64,000 nt of DNA from Pseudomonas alliivorans (GCF_017826695.1 NZ_JAFFZW010000007.1:186001-250000); one strand, 5' to 3'. Positions 51,955 to 61,622 are shown, counted from the stretch's first letter. Program-made: numbers and translations. The notes: generated from the sequence alone by a model not told the origin.

Positions 51955-52629
51955 TTACACCCAGCCGTCGTTCTTCTTGCGGCCACGGGTCAGGGCCGGC
52001 AGGATCAGACCGACCAGCAGCCCGGCCCCGGCAATGCTCCCGCCGTAGACCATGTAGCGCATCATCACCTGCTTGTTCTCGTCACCCAGCCGCGCCTGTG
52101 TGGAACGCAACTCGGCCTGTGAGTCAGCCAGCTGATCATTGAGGGTCTTGGTGCGCGCTTCCAGTTCATCGACCAGCTTCTTGCGCGCGTCCAGCGTTTC
52201 CTGCATGCCTTGCACGCGGGTTTTCCAGGTGTTGTCGATGCCGTTCAATTGCTCGGTGAGTTCTGCGACCTGTTGGGTCAACTGCGGCACACGCTCCGCC
52301 TGACCGGGGACTTCCTGCAGATCACTGCTGGGAATCCATACGGTACTGCCGCCCTCACCGCGCACCTGACTGAAATTGCCCGAGGTGCTGAGCAGCTCCA
52401 CTTTCTGCCCGGACTTGAGCGTTCCGACGATGCGATGTCCGTCAGTAGGACCGCTGCGCACGTAGGTGGTCAGGCTGTCACTCACCCAGCGGTCATTGTC
52501 CGCTGCTTGAGCGGTTACCGGAGTAATAACACAAAGAACGGCGCCCAGCAGACCGGTGCCGAGGAGATGACGCGAAGCAGTGAACAGGCCAGGGGCACGA
52601 GAACGCAGTGCTGAAAGATGACGAGACAT
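51955..52629 (-). CDS. Membrane-anchored SH3-domain protein (TIGR04211/YgiM type)
   Basis: A 224-residue protein: an N-terminal signal/anchor (LLGTGLLGAVLCVITPVTAQA), a bacterial SH3 domain (residues about 45-110: WVSDSLTTYVRSGPTDGHRI, GQKVELLSTSGNFSQVR), a coiled coil (115-185) and a C-terminal membrane helix (MVYGGSIAGAGLLVGLILPA) followed by basic residues. E. coli YgiM has the same plan and lies in the inner membrane with the SH3 domain in the periplasm; its exact role is unknown. The ATG at 52629 gives a plausible signal peptide but lacks a clear ribosome site. Confidence 0.82.
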   Translation of the reverse strand: MSRHLSALRSRAPGLFTASRHLLGTGLLGAVLCVITPVTAQAADNDRWVSDSLTTYVRSGPTDGHRIVGTLKSGQKVELLSTSGNFSQVRGEGGSTVWIPSSDLQEVPGQAERVPQLTQQVAELTEQLNGIDNTWKTRVQGMQETLDARKKLVDELEARTKTLNDQLADSQAELRSTQARLGDENKQVMMRYMVYGGSIAGAGLLVGLILPALTRGRKKNDGWV

Positions 52630-53094
52630 GGCAATGATTATCTTTGTCTGGAATGAAAATAAAGCCCCGACGTACGGGCCGGCTAACGATGGCTCTGGCA
52701 GGAGGCCAATCAATTGCAACTCCTGTCTGGACGGGGTGTCTGCCTATCAGGCGAGCTGAAAAACGCCTGCAATCCTTTATATCGGCAGCCACTTCCACGG
52801 GCTGTCCAGAGAGTCCATCAGCTAACAGACCCTGTTAAATGGGTCAGGTTCACTATAGGCCCGCTTGCGCGTCAAAATTCAGCCGCGTGGCGTTTCGATC
52901 AAGTGCCTGCTTTATCCAATTTCAGTCCTTCAGACGACGCCCACACCCTCGAACACGCAGCAGGTAAGGCCCGGCGTTTGCATTCGCGCCCAAGTGCTGT
53001 AGAAAATACCCGTCAGGCGTGAACGTCTTCGATGCTCACCATCCTGATGCGCAGGCCCTGCCGCCTCGACTGCATCGCTCTAATGGAAAATAGA
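52630..53094. other. Intergenic region between the SH3-domain gene and ppnN
   Basis: A 465-base divergent interval that must contain both promoters. No tRNA, terminator, repeat or clear open frame was recognised in it. In-frame readings that extend ppnN to 53032 are not supported by a ribosome site. Confidence 0.5.
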
Positions 53095-54468
53095 ATGATC
53101 CCAAGACAAGTGATTAACGCCACGGTAAGCCCAAAAGGCAGCCTTGAAACCCTGTCCCAACGTGAAGTCCAGCAGCTCAGCGCTGCCGGCTCAGGCAGCA
53201 CTTACACCCTGTTCCGCCAGTGCGCCCTGGCCATTCTCAATACTGGCGCGCATGTCGACAACGCCAAGACCATCCTTGAGGCCTACGAGAACTTCGAGGT
53301 CCGCATTCACCAGCAGGACCGCGGCGTGCGACTGGAGCTGCTCAATGCTCCGGCCGATGCCTTCGTCGACGGCGAGATGATCGCCAGCACCCGTGAAATG
53401 CTGTTCAGCGCCCTGCGCGACATCGTTTACACCGAAAGCGAGCTGGACAGCCAGCGCATCGACCTGAGCAACTCTCAGGGCATCACCGATTACGTGTTCC
53501 ACCTGCTTCGCAACGCCCGCACGCTGCGCGCCGGTGTCGAACCCAGGATGGTGGTGTGCTGGGGCGGCCATTCGATCAATACCGAAGAATACAAATACAC
53601 CAAAAAGGTCGGCCACGAGCTGGGCCTGCGCAGCCTGGACATCTGCACCGGCTGCGGCCCCGGCGTCATGAAAGGCCCGATGAAAGGTGCGACCATCGCG
53701 CACGCCAAGCAACGCATCGTCGGGGGCCGCTACCTGGGTTTGACCGAGCCGGGCATCATCGCCGCCGAAGCGCCCAACCCCATCGTCAACGAACTGGTGA
53801 TCCTGCCGGACATCGAAAAGCGTCTCGAAGCCTTCGTGCGCGTCGGCCACGGCATCATCATCTTTCCGGGCGGTGCAGGCACGGCCGAAGAATTCCTGTA
53901 CCTGCTGGGCATCCTGATGCACCCGGACAACAAGGATGTGCCGTTCCCGGTCGTGCTGACCGGCCCGAAGAACACCGAACCCTACCTGCAACAACTGCAT
54001 GCGTTCGTCGGCGCCACACTGGGCGAAGAGGCGCAGCGTCATTACCAGATCATCATCGACAATCCGGCAGAAGTCGCCCGTCACATGGCCAAGGGCCTGA
54101 AGGATGTGCGTCAGTTCCGTCGCGAGCGCAACGACGCGTTCCACTTCAACTGGCTGCTGAAGATCGAAGAAAGCTTCCAGCACCCATTCGATCCGACCCA
54201 CGAAAACATGGCCAGATTGCAGCTCAACCACGACATTCCGCCTCATGAACTGGCGGCGAACCTGCGTCGGGCGTTCTCCGGCATCGTGGCGGGCAACGTC
54301 AAGGACAAGGGCATTCGCCTGATCGAAGAACATGGCCCATACCAGATCCATGGCGATCCATCGATCATGCAGCCGCTGGACAAACTGCTCAAGGCCTTCG
54401 TCGATCAGCACCGCATGAAGCTGCCGGGTGGCGCAGCTTATGTGCCGTGCTACCAGGTTGTGACCTGA
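53095..54468 (+). CDS. ppnN: Nucleotide 5'-monophosphate nucleosidase PpnN
   Basis: A 457-residue cytoplasmic enzyme that cleaves purine and pyrimidine nucleoside monophosphates to base and ribose 5-phosphate; in E. coli it binds (p)ppGpp. The order is an N-terminal DUF4478-type domain (SLETLSQREVQQL), a LOG/lysine-decarboxylase-like Rossmann core with PGGAGTAEE at residues 258-266 and TGCGPGVMKGPMKGA at 185-199, and a C-terminal DUF3412-type domain. GGAAAA before the ATG at 53095 and the family N-terminus decide the start. Stand-alone gene with a strong terminator. Confidence 0.93.
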   Translation: MIPRQVINATVSPKGSLETLSQREVQQLSAAGSGSTYTLFRQCALAILNTGAHVDNAKTILEAYENFEVRIHQQDRGVRLELLNAPADAFVDGEMIASTREMLFSALRDIVYTESELDSQRIDLSNSQGITDYVFHLLRNARTLRAGVEPRMVVCWGGHSINTEEYKYTKKVGHELGLRSLDICTGCGPGVMKGPMKGATIAHAKQRIVGGRYLGLTEPGIIAAEAPNPIVNELVILPDIEKRLEAFVRVGHGIIIFPGGAGTAEEFLYLLGILMHPDNKDVPFPVVLTGPKNTEPYLQQLHAFVGATLGEEAQRHYQIIIDNPAEVARHMAKGLKDVRQFRRERNDAFHFNWLLKIEESFQHPFDPTHENMARLQLNHDIPPHELAANLRRAFSGIVAGNVKDKGIRLIEEHGPYQIHGDPSIMQPLDKLLKAFVDQHRMKLPGGAAYVPCYQVVT

Positions 54469-54483
54469 TAGCAGGACCGCAGA

Positions 54484-54513
54484 AAAACGGGGCGCTGAAC
54501 AGCGCCCCGTTTT
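54484..54513. terminator. Bidirectional terminator between ppnN and the AraC gene
   Basis: A long inverted repeat AAAACGGGGCGCTG / CAGCGCCCCGTTTT with a minimal loop and A/T-rich flanks, between convergent genes. It can terminate both. Confidence 0.9.
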
Positions 54514-55382
54514 CATTTCTGCTGACGGAACTGGCTGGGTGACTGCCCGGTAGCCCGCTTGAAGAATCGGGAAAAATACGCCGGCTCGGAAAACCCCAGG
54601 CTGTCGGATACCTGATTCACCGTCATGGTCGTATAGACCAGATTGCGCTTGGCCTCCAGGAGCAGACGCTGATTGATGATCTGCAGCGCCGATTGATCGC
54701 ACAGCCGCCGACACAGCGCATTCAGATGCGCCGCGCTGAGCCCCATGCGCTGCGCGTGCTGCTCGATGGACCAGTGTTCGCGGAAGCTCGACTCCAGTTG
54801 ATGCATGAACACCTGCAAATGCTCCCGACCGCGCTCCTGCACCGGACTGTCATCACCCCGCTGCTCGCTGCCCCGTCGACTGAGCCAGACCATCAGCACA
54901 TTGATCAACGACTGCAGCATCAGGTCACGACCCGGCTTGCGCTGGCGATACTCGCGGGCAATCGCACTGAACAGCGTGTCCACGTAGATGCTGTCCTCGC
55001 CCAACGCATGACAACGCGCCGTGCCGATGGCCGAAATATCCAGCGCAGCTTCCAATTGCTCCACCAGCGGCCGCGCCAGGCTGAGGATGTGCCCCTGAAT
55101 GTCCTCGGCGAATTTGAACGTGTGCACGCTCAATGCGGGGACCACTTGCAGCGACGGCGTATCGACCTGATGCACCCGGTCCTCGACTTTCAATATCGCC
55201 TGACCGGACTGCACATACAGCAACTGGACCAGATCACCATGCCGATGGGGCTTGATCTCCCATTCATGCATTTTGCTGCGCTCAGGAATCGACTCGCAGT
55301 GGATCAGGTCAGGCGTCGGCCACGCCGTGGTTTCGCCGTAAAGCTTGAAGACGGGAACGGAAACGGGCGCTGTTCTTGGCAT
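54513..55382 (-). CDS. AraC-family regulator, probable activator of pobA
   Basis: A 289-residue regulator with an N-terminal cupin-like effector domain (KPHRHGDLVQLLYVQSGQA) and a C-terminal AraC double helix-turn-helix (IEQHAQRMGLSAAHLNALCR, VNQVSDSLGFSEPAYFSRFF). It is divergent from pobA with 151 bases between, the arrangement of AraC-type pobR/pobC genes of pseudomonads that respond to 4-hydroxybenzoate. The ligand is inferred from the neighbour. Confidence 0.88.
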   Translation of the reverse strand: MPRTAPVSVPVFKLYGETTAWPTPDLIHCESIPERSKMHEWEIKPHRHGDLVQLLYVQSGQAILKVEDRVHQVDTPSLQVVPALSVHTFKFAEDIQGHILSLARPLVEQLEAALDISAIGTARCHALGEDSIYVDTLFSAIAREYRQRKPGRDLMLQSLINVLMVWLSRRGSEQRGDDSPVQERGREHLQVFMHQLESSFREHWSIEQHAQRMGLSAAHLNALCRRLCDQSALQIINQRLLLEAKRNLVYTTMTVNQVSDSLGFSEPAYFSRFFKRATGQSPSQFRQQK

Positions 55383-55533
55383 CGATCATTCCTCACCAGA
55401 CCCTTGAAAAGTCCAGATAATGCGCTGGATATTGCCTTCTTATCTCGTCGTCATCCATTAAAAATGCAGGAGACAAAAACAAATACATCCCGCACGCCTC
55501 GGCTGGCAGGGATTACAAAACAGGACGACACCC

Positions 55534-56718
55534 ATGAAAACCCAAGTCGCGATCATCGGCTCAGGCCCGTCCGGACTGCTGCTGGGCCAGTTGCTGCAAC
55601 GTGCCGGTATCGACAACGTCATCGTTGAACGCAAAGACCCCGACTACATCCTTTCCCGCATTCGTGCCGGCGTGCTTGAACAAGGCATGGTCGACCTGCT
55701 GCGCGAAGCAGGCGTCAGCGAGCGCATGGATGCTGAAGGTCTGATCCACGACGGTTTCGAGTTGGCCTTCGGCGGGCGCTGCGAGCGCATTGACCTCAAA
55801 GGCCTCGCCAATGGCCGAACCGTAATGGTCTACGGCCAGACCGAAGTGACCCGCGACCTGATGCAGGCCCGCTCCGCGTGCGGTGCCATGACGGTCTACG
55901 ACGCCGAAGACGTCCAGCCTCATGACCTCAAGACTGACCGCCCTTACCTGACGTTCGTCAAAAATGGCGAAACCGTGCGTCTGGACTGCGACTACATTGC
56001 CGGGTGCGACGGCTTTCATGGCGTGTCCCGGCAGGCGATCCCGGCCGAGGCACTGAAGGTATTCGAACGCGTCTATCCGTTCGGCTGGCTCGGCGTGCTG
56101 GCCGATACCCCGCCGGTCAACGAAGAACTGGTTTACGCCAACCATCCGCGCGGCTTTGCCCTGTGCAGCATGCGTTCGGCGATTCGTACGCGTTATTACG
56201 TGCAGGTCAGCTCGAACGAACGTGTCGAGGACTGGTCCGACGAGCGTTTCTGGGACGAACTCAAATCGCGGCTGCCTGCTCATCTGGCGGGGCGTTTGGT
56301 GACCGGCCCGTCCATCGAAAAAAGCATCGCCCCGCTGCGCAGTTTCGTGGTCGAACCCATGCAGTACGGCCGACTGTTCCTGCTCGGCGACGCGGCGCAC
56401 ATCGTCCCGCCCACTGGCGCCAAGGGCCTGAACCTGGCCGCCAGCGACGTCAGCACGCTATACCGCATCCTGCTCAAGGTCTATCGGGATGGACGCACCG
56501 ACCTGCTGGAAAAATACTCGCAGATCTGTTTGCGCAGAGTCTGGAAAGCCGAGCGATTTTCCTGGTGGATGACCTCTGTTTTGCACAACTTTCCCGACAC
56601 CGACGCCTTCAGCCAGCGCATCCAGCAGACCGAACTGGACTACTACGTCGGCTCCGAGGCAGGACGCCGGACCATTGCCGAGAACTATGTGGGCTTGCCT
56701 TACGAAGCTATCGAATAA
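55534..56718 (+). CDS. pobA: 4-hydroxybenzoate 3-monooxygenase PobA
   Basis: A 394-residue FAD enzyme converting 4-hydroxybenzoate to protocatechuate with NADPH and oxygen. The FAD motif is IIGSGPSGLLLG at the start, and GDAAHIVPPTGAKG carries the second flavin site. All substrate-site residues known from the P. fluorescens enzyme are at the same numbers: Y201, S212, R214, R220, Y222, P293 and Y385. The product would feed the beta-ketoadipate pathway, whose genes are not in this window. Confidence 0.97.
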   Translation: MKTQVAIIGSGPSGLLLGQLLQRAGIDNVIVERKDPDYILSRIRAGVLEQGMVDLLREAGVSERMDAEGLIHDGFELAFGGRCERIDLKGLANGRTVMVYGQTEVTRDLMQARSACGAMTVYDAEDVQPHDLKTDRPYLTFVKNGETVRLDCDYIAGCDGFHGVSRQAIPAEALKVFERVYPFGWLGVLADTPPVNEELVYANHPRGFALCSMRSAIRTRYYVQVSSNERVEDWSDERFWDELKSRLPAHLAGRLVTGPSIEKSIAPLRSFVVEPMQYGRLFLLGDAAHIVPPTGAKGLNLAASDVSTLYRILLKVYRDGRTDLLEKYSQICLRRVWKAERFSWWMTSVLHNFPDTDAFSQRIQQTELDYYVGSEAGRRTIAENYVGLPYEAIE

Positions 56719-56728
56719 GGTATTGTCG

Positions 56729-56753
56729 GGCGCATGATCAACGATCATGCGCC
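56729..56753 (+). terminator. Hairpin after pobA
   Basis: A perfect 11-base-pair stem GGCGCATGATC / GATCATGCGCC with a three-base loop, 11 bases past the pobA stop. The sequence after it is CT-rich (GTCTCTCTG) and lacks a true T-run, so termination is probable but not certain. Confidence 0.6.
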
Positions 56754-56917
56754 GTCTCTCTGTCAGGGCCCTGGACAGTGCCCGCCTTTGTGCAATCTCA
56801 CAACGCACCCCCGCCTCAGCCGTGCAAAACCCCAAAGCGTTTTTTCTGCAGCCTCCCTATGATCGGAAAGCCCCCGGCAAGCTGCATAAAAATAACAAGC
56901 TCTGAGGAACTGACGCC

Positions 56918-58243
56918 ATGCCCAACTCTCCGGTTCGCGAGGTTGGCGACGCTGACGGCAATCATGTCTATCGTCGCATCACCCTGCGCCTTATCCCTTT
57001 CATCTTTATCTGCTACCTGTTCAACTACCTGGACCGCGTGAACGTCGGCTTCGCCAAGCTGCAGATGCTTGATGCCCTGAGTTTCAGCGAAACCGTCTAC
57101 GGACTGGGTGCCGGTATCTTCTTCATTGGCTACGTGCTGTGCGGCCTGCCCAGCAATCTGGCGCTCAACCGCTTCGGTCCACGGCGCTGGATCGGGTTGA
57201 TGATGATCACCTGGGGCACGTTCTCCACCTGCCTGCTGTTCGTCACCACGCCAGCCGAGTTCTATGTGCTGCGCTTTCTGACCGGCATGGCCGAAGCAGG
57301 CTTTTTCCCCGGCATCGTCCTCTACCTTTCGCGCTGGTACCCGAACCAGCGACGCGGCCGGATCATGGCCTTGTTCATGTCGGCGATTCCGGTGTCCGGG
57401 CTACTGGGTGGACCGTTCTCCGGCTGGATCCTCAACCACTTCGCCGCCGGTCAAGGCGGGATGGCGGGCTGGCAGTGGATGTTCCTGATTCAGGGCCTGC
57501 CGACCGTTGCGCTGGGCGTGCTGGCGTTCTTCCTGCTCTGCGACAAGGTCGAAGATGCACGCTGGCTGACGCCCGAGCAGCGTCGGCGGGTCAAGGCCGA
57601 TATCACCCGGGACGAACTCAATCGCCCGGTGCAAGGCAAGCGCTCGGTGACCTCGGTACTGACGATGCCTGTCATCTGGATTCTGGGCTTCATCTATTTC
57701 TGTATTCAGAGTGGCGTTTACGCGATCAACTTCTGGTTGCCGTCGATCATCAAGAATCTGGGCTTCAGCGATGCGCTGGTGATCGGCTGGATCAGCGCCG
57801 TGCCGTACCTGATGGCGGGCGTGTTCATGCTGCTGGTGGGCCGCTCCGCAGACCTGCGCAATGAGCGCCGCTGGCATCTGGTGGTGCCGATGCTGATGGG
57901 CGCAACAGGGTTGATCATCGCTGCCAACTTCGCCACCGTGCCGCTCGTGGCCATCCTCGGCCTGACCGTCGCCACCATGGGCGCATTGACCAGTCTGCCA
58001 ATGTTCTGGCCGCTGCCGACCGCCCTTCTCAGCGCCAGCGTTGCGGCGGGCGGCCTGGCCCTGATCAACTCGATCGGGCAAATGGCAGGCTTCCTCAGCC
58101 CTTATCTGGTGGGCTGGATCAAGGACCAGACGGGCTCGACCACCATGGCGTTGTATTCCCTGGCTGCACTGACCATCGTCGGCAGTGTGGTTGCCTTGCG
58201 CATCAGCCGTCAGTCGGCAGTCAAGGTCCGCGCGACGGCCTGA
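56918..58243 (+). CDS. MFS transporter, anion:cation symporter family
   Basis: A 441-residue inner-membrane transporter with about twelve membrane segments. The N-terminal YRRITLRLIPFIFICYLFNY then LDRVNVGFA signature is typical of the ACS family (tartrate, phthalate and hydroxyphenylacetate carriers). The intracellular motif RFGPRRWIGLMM and GMAEAGFFPGIVLYLSRWYP also fit. Lying next to pobA, it may import an aromatic or hydroxy acid, but the substrate cannot be read from the sequence. TGAGGAAC precedes the ATG. Confidence 0.88.
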   Translation: MPNSPVREVGDADGNHVYRRITLRLIPFIFICYLFNYLDRVNVGFAKLQMLDALSFSETVYGLGAGIFFIGYVLCGLPSNLALNRFGPRRWIGLMMITWGTFSTCLLFVTTPAEFYVLRFLTGMAEAGFFPGIVLYLSRWYPNQRRGRIMALFMSAIPVSGLLGGPFSGWILNHFAAGQGGMAGWQWMFLIQGLPTVALGVLAFFLLCDKVEDARWLTPEQRRRVKADITRDELNRPVQGKRSVTSVLTMPVIWILGFIYFCIQSGVYAINFWLPSIIKNLGFSDALVIGWISAVPYLMAGVFMLLVGRSADLRNERRWHLVVPMLMGATGLIIAANFATVPLVAILGLTVATMGALTSLPMFWPLPTALLSASVAAGGLALINSIGQMAGFLSPYLVGWIKDQTGSTTMALYSLAALTIVGSVVALRISRQSAVKVRATA

Positions 58244-58266
58244 GTCTCTTCCAACCGATCACAACT

Positions 58267-58290
58267 TCCACGGTAACCGGCTACCGTGGA
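58267..58290 (+). terminator. Hairpin after the MFS transporter
   Basis: A nine-base-pair stem TCCACGGTA / TACCGTGGA with a six-base loop, 23 bases past the MFS stop; no T-run follows. Confidence 0.5.
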
Positions 58291-58410
58291 GGTCTCGGAT
58301 TTCCATCCGTCGGAGAGATAGCCTGACGCGTCGCTCTTTTCGTTTCAGCTGATTCACTTGTCTGCATCGACTTGATATCCCCCCATGATCCTTGCAGGAG
58401 CATCCGTGCC

Positions 58411-58761
58411 ATGAACCTCATGCACAAGAGCCTCGGTGCATCACTACTGATGGTTGCTAGCGTCGCCTTTGCCCACCACGGCTGGAGCGAATACAACGCC
58501 GACAATCCGCTCACCCTGACTGGCACCATTTCGCAAAGCGGATACGCCAATCCCCACGGTTTCATCCACCTCAAAACCGCCGACAAGACTTGGACCGTGG
58601 TGCTGGCACCGCCCTCACGTATGGAAAACCGTGGCCTGACTCAGCAGATGCTGGCAAACGATACGCAGGCAACCGTCGTGGGTTATCAAAATCGAACCCG
58701 GTCTGAAGAGCTGAGAGCCGAACGCATCACCATCAACGGCAAGACTGTCGAGCTGAGATGA
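58411..58761 (+). CDS. Secreted DUF6152-type protein
   Basis: A 116-residue protein with an N-terminal signal peptide (SLGASLLMVASVAFA) and a mature beta-rich domain beginning HHGWSEYNADNPLTLTG, with ISQSGYANPHGFIHLK and a final ERITINGKTVEL. This pattern is shared by DUF6152 proteins, whose function is unknown; the early His pair and the NPH motif could bind metal. The ATG at 58411 gives the signal peptide. It is coupled to the next gene by an ATGA overlap. Confidence 0.8.
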   Translation: MNLMHKSLGASLLMVASVAFAHHGWSEYNADNPLTLTGTISQSGYANPHGFIHLKTADKTWTVVLAPPSRMENRGLTQQMLANDTQATVVGYQNRTRSEELRAERITINGKTVELR

Positions 58762-59255
58762 TGGCGGTCGTCGACGACGGCTCATGGCTCATCTGGCTGC
58801 AAGCTTCACCGCTCGGTCAGTCCATGCGTGGCGAGGTCTGGTTGTACCCGATCGTCGAGGTGGTGCACATCATCGGTTTTGCCGTGCTGGTCGGTTCGGT
58901 GATCCTGTTCGACCTGCGCCTGCTGGGGTGGTCGAAAGACATCCCGATTACGGCGCTTGCGCGTCATCTGCTGATCTGGGCCCTGGCGGCACTGCTGCTG
59001 ATCGTACCGGCCGGGCTGATGATGTTTGCCGCCCACCCCGACGACTTCGCCAGCAACGGCCTCTTCATTCTCAAACTGTGTCTGATCGCAGCTGCCGGTG
59101 CCAACGCTGCGCTCTTTCATGTGGGCGTCTATCGCTCAGTGACGCACTGGAACGTCCGGCAGACTTCACCGTGCCTCGCCAGATGCCATGCCGTGCTTTC
59201 AATCGCCCTCTGGATCGGCGTCGTGACCTGCGGACGACTGCTGGCTTACACCTGA
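58758..59255 (+). CDS. DUF6644-type inner-membrane protein
   Basis: A 165-residue integral membrane protein with four predicted helices (VEVVHIIGFAVLVGSVILFD, HLLIWALAALLLIVPAGLMM, LFILKLCLIAAAGANAALFH, LSIALWIGVVTCGRLLAY). DUF6644 proteins commonly follow DUF6152 genes, and the ATGA overlap here supports a joint role, perhaps a small membrane complex. Histidines in the helices (VVHIIGF, ARHLLIW, FHVGVY) would allow heme or metal binding, which is speculation. Confidence 0.8.
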   Translation: MMAVVDDGSWLIWLQASPLGQSMRGEVWLYPIVEVVHIIGFAVLVGSVILFDLRLLGWSKDIPITALARHLLIWALAALLLIVPAGLMMFAAHPDDFASNGLFILKLCLIAAAGANAALFHVGVYRSVTHWNVRQTSPCLARCHAVLSIALWIGVVTCGRLLAYT

Positions 59256-59365
59256 AAATACCGTAACGCTCGGATCATCGTGATGCGCAACTTATTGCAC
59301 AGGCGCTGCCCACAAGACCTGTTCCTGACCTTGCAGGCCAACGTCTAGGTTCGATTCGCAGACAT

Positions 59366-59398
59366 TTGCGCACGTGCGCAATACCTTGCACGGTATTG
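59366..59398. repeat. Two adjoining palindromes upstream of vgrG
   Basis: A perfect 16-base palindrome TTGCGCACGTGCGCAA (59366-59381) overlaps the left arm of a second inverted repeat, CAATACC / GGTATTG with a six-base spacer (59379-59398). They lie about 150-180 bases before the vgrG start and resemble regulator binding sites. The stretch 59395-59505 that follows is strongly A/T-rich and is the probable promoter region. Confidence 0.6.
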
Positions 59399-59546
59399 AC
59401 GGCCAAAATGATCAAAAAACGATCAAATCTGCGAAAATAAAACACTAACTCTTTGTTTTTTATATAAAAAAAATATCAGGCATGCATCTTGTTATAGGTA
59501 CCTGACTCGACGGGCGCAGTTGCCTGTTGATACAGAGGGATTCGGG

Positions 59547-61622
59547 ATGCCTGCCCACCAGACTTTTTTCAAGCTCAACCTTGATGGCGTCGATCACGAC
59601 TTTCAGGTGCTCGCCTTCAACGGCCGGGAAGCCATCAGTCAGCCGTTCACCTTTACCCTGGATCTGCTCAGCGAGTCATCCTGCCTGGATCTGGAAAGCC
59701 TGCTGAACCGTCCTGCCTTTTTGCAGTTCGCACCGGACAACGGGGGCATTCACGGTTTGATCGACCGCATCGCCCAAGGCGATTCGGGGCAACGTCTGAC
59801 CCGTTACTCGATCACCTTGCGCCCGCATCTGGCCCGCCTCGGCCTCCGCATCAATCAACGCATCTTTCAGCACCGTACGGTGCCGCAGATCATTGCCCTG
59901 ATACTGGAAGAGCATGGCCTGCTTGCCACCACTTATCGTTTCCAGCTCGCCAGCGTCTATCCCGAGCGTGAGTACTGCGTGCAGTACCACGAATCGGACC
60001 TGCACTTCATTCAGCGTCTGTGCGAGGAAGAAGGCCTGCATTATCACTTCGAACACAGCCCCGCTGCCCACCTGCTGGTGTTCGGCGAGGATCAGGCAGT
60101 GTTTCCCAAACTGGCGCCCGTGGTGTATCGACAAGACAGCGCGATGGTCGCCGAAACGCCCGTCGTCCAGCGCTTCAACCTGCGGCTTGAAACCCGGCCG
60201 ACTCGCACCACGCGCCGCGATTACCATTTCGAAAAGCCGCGCCTGACCATGCAGGGCGCGGTACCCGGCGACGCCCGGCCGGACCTAGAGGATTACGATT
60301 ACCCCGGCCTGTTTACCCACCGCGACCGCGGCACCCATCTGGCCGCCCGCGCTCTGGAACGCCATCGCCATGATTACCGGCTCGCCGAAGGGCACAGCGA
60401 TCAGCCACGACTGGTCAGCGGACATTTCCTGCCCCTGAGCGAGCACCCTCAGGCGGCATGGAACGCCCTCTGGCTGCTGACCGAGATCCGGCATGAAGGT
60501 CGTCAGCCGCAGGTGCTGGAAGAAGCCGCATCGACCGAACCTTCGGGTGTTGGCGAGTTGCGCGAAGGCTATCGCAACACGTTCAGGGCCATACCCGGTT
60601 CAGTCCCGTTTCGTCCATCCCTGCGCCATCCCAAACCGCGCATTGCCGGCAGCCAGACAGCCGTCGTGACCGGACCTGCGGGCGAAGAGATTCATTGCGA
60701 CAGGCACGGACGGGTCAAGGTCCAGTTCCACTGGGATCGCGAAGGTCAGGTCACGGACCAGAGCAGTTGCTGGCTGCGCGTGTCGTCGAGCTGGGCGGGT
60801 GACCGCTACGGTGGCATGGTCATCCCAAGGGTCGGCATGGAAGTGCTGGTGACTTTCATCGAGGGCGACCCCGACCGCCCCTTGATCAGCGGCTGCCTGT
60901 ACCACGCCGAACACACCCCGCCCTACCCGCTGCCTGCTCACCAGACCCGCAGCGTGTTCAAGACCCTGAGCAGTCCCGGCGGCAAAGGCTCCAACGAACT
61001 GCGCATCGAGGACCGCGCCGGTCAGGAACAGATCTACGTCCACGCCCAGCGCGACTGGGACCAGAACATTCAACATGACCAGAAGATTCGCGTCGGCCAC
61101 GAGCGGCACGACCGGGTCGAGGCCAACAGCTACAGCGAATTCAAGGCCGAGGAACACTGCGCGGTCGACGGCAGCCGCCTGACCGAAGTGCGCACGGACG
61201 ATCACCTGACCGTGAGCGGCAAACAACACATCAAGGTCGGTGAAGCCCTGCTGGCCGATGTCGGCCATGAGATTCATTTCGAGGCGGGCGACCAGGTGGT
61301 GATCGAGGCCGGGCTGGAAATCACCCTCAAGGTGGGTGGCAGCTTTATCAAGATCGATCCGGGCGGGGTGACGGTCAGCGGGCCATTGGTGAAGCTGAAC
61401 TCGGGAGGTGCGCCTGCCAGCGGCAGCGGCGCTCTGCCGAACCTGCCGGGCCTTGTCAAAGCGGTTCTGACAGAAAACGCAGGCGAGCTGTTGATGCAGA
61501 AGCTGGCAGATCCGGTTCCACTTGCCCAGCTCTGTCAAAAGCCTGAAGGCGGAACCCCGATGGACTGTCCGTTGCCCGATTGCGGCTGTCGCAAGGCGTT
61601 GCAGGAGGAAGGCAGACCATGA
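59547..61622 (+). CDS. vgrG: Type VI secretion spike protein VgrG
   Basis: A 691-residue tail-spike protein. The N-terminal gp27-like part (residues 1-370: FTFTLDLLSES, EEHGLLATTYRFQL, YCVQYHESDLHFIQRLCEEE) is followed by the gp5-like OB-fold and stalk (RVKVQFHWDREGQV, WAGDRYGGMVIPRVGMEVLV, GDPDRPLISGCLYH) and a beta-helical needle to about residue 620. A C-terminal extension of about 70 residues ends in a Cys-rich patch (CPLPDCGC) that may bind the adaptor or cargo. The ATG at 59547 follows GAGGGA. Its stop overlaps the next start (ATGA). Confidence 0.95.
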   Translation: MPAHQTFFKLNLDGVDHDFQVLAFNGREAISQPFTFTLDLLSESSCLDLESLLNRPAFLQFAPDNGGIHGLIDRIAQGDSGQRLTRYSITLRPHLARLGLRINQRIFQHRTVPQIIALILEEHGLLATTYRFQLASVYPEREYCVQYHESDLHFIQRLCEEEGLHYHFEHSPAAHLLVFGEDQAVFPKLAPVVYRQDSAMVAETPVVQRFNLRLETRPTRTTRRDYHFEKPRLTMQGAVPGDARPDLEDYDYPGLFTHRDRGTHLAARALERHRHDYRLAEGHSDQPRLVSGHFLPLSEHPQAAWNALWLLTEIRHEGRQPQVLEEAASTEPSGVGELREGYRNTFRAIPGSVPFRPSLRHPKPRIAGSQTAVVTGPAGEEIHCDRHGRVKVQFHWDREGQVTDQSSCWLRVSSSWAGDRYGGMVIPRVGMEVLVTFIEGDPDRPLISGCLYHAEHTPPYPLPAHQTRSVFKTLSSPGGKGSNELRIEDRAGQEQIYVHAQRDWDQNIQHDQKIRVGHERHDRVEANSYSEFKAEEHCAVDGSRLTEVRTDDHLTVSGKQHIKVGEALLADVGHEIHFEAGDQVVIEAGLEITLKVGGSFIKIDPGGVTVSGPLVKLNSGGAPASGSGALPNLPGLVKAVLTENAGELLMQKLADPVPLAQLCQKPEGGTPMDCPLPDCGCRKALQEEGRP

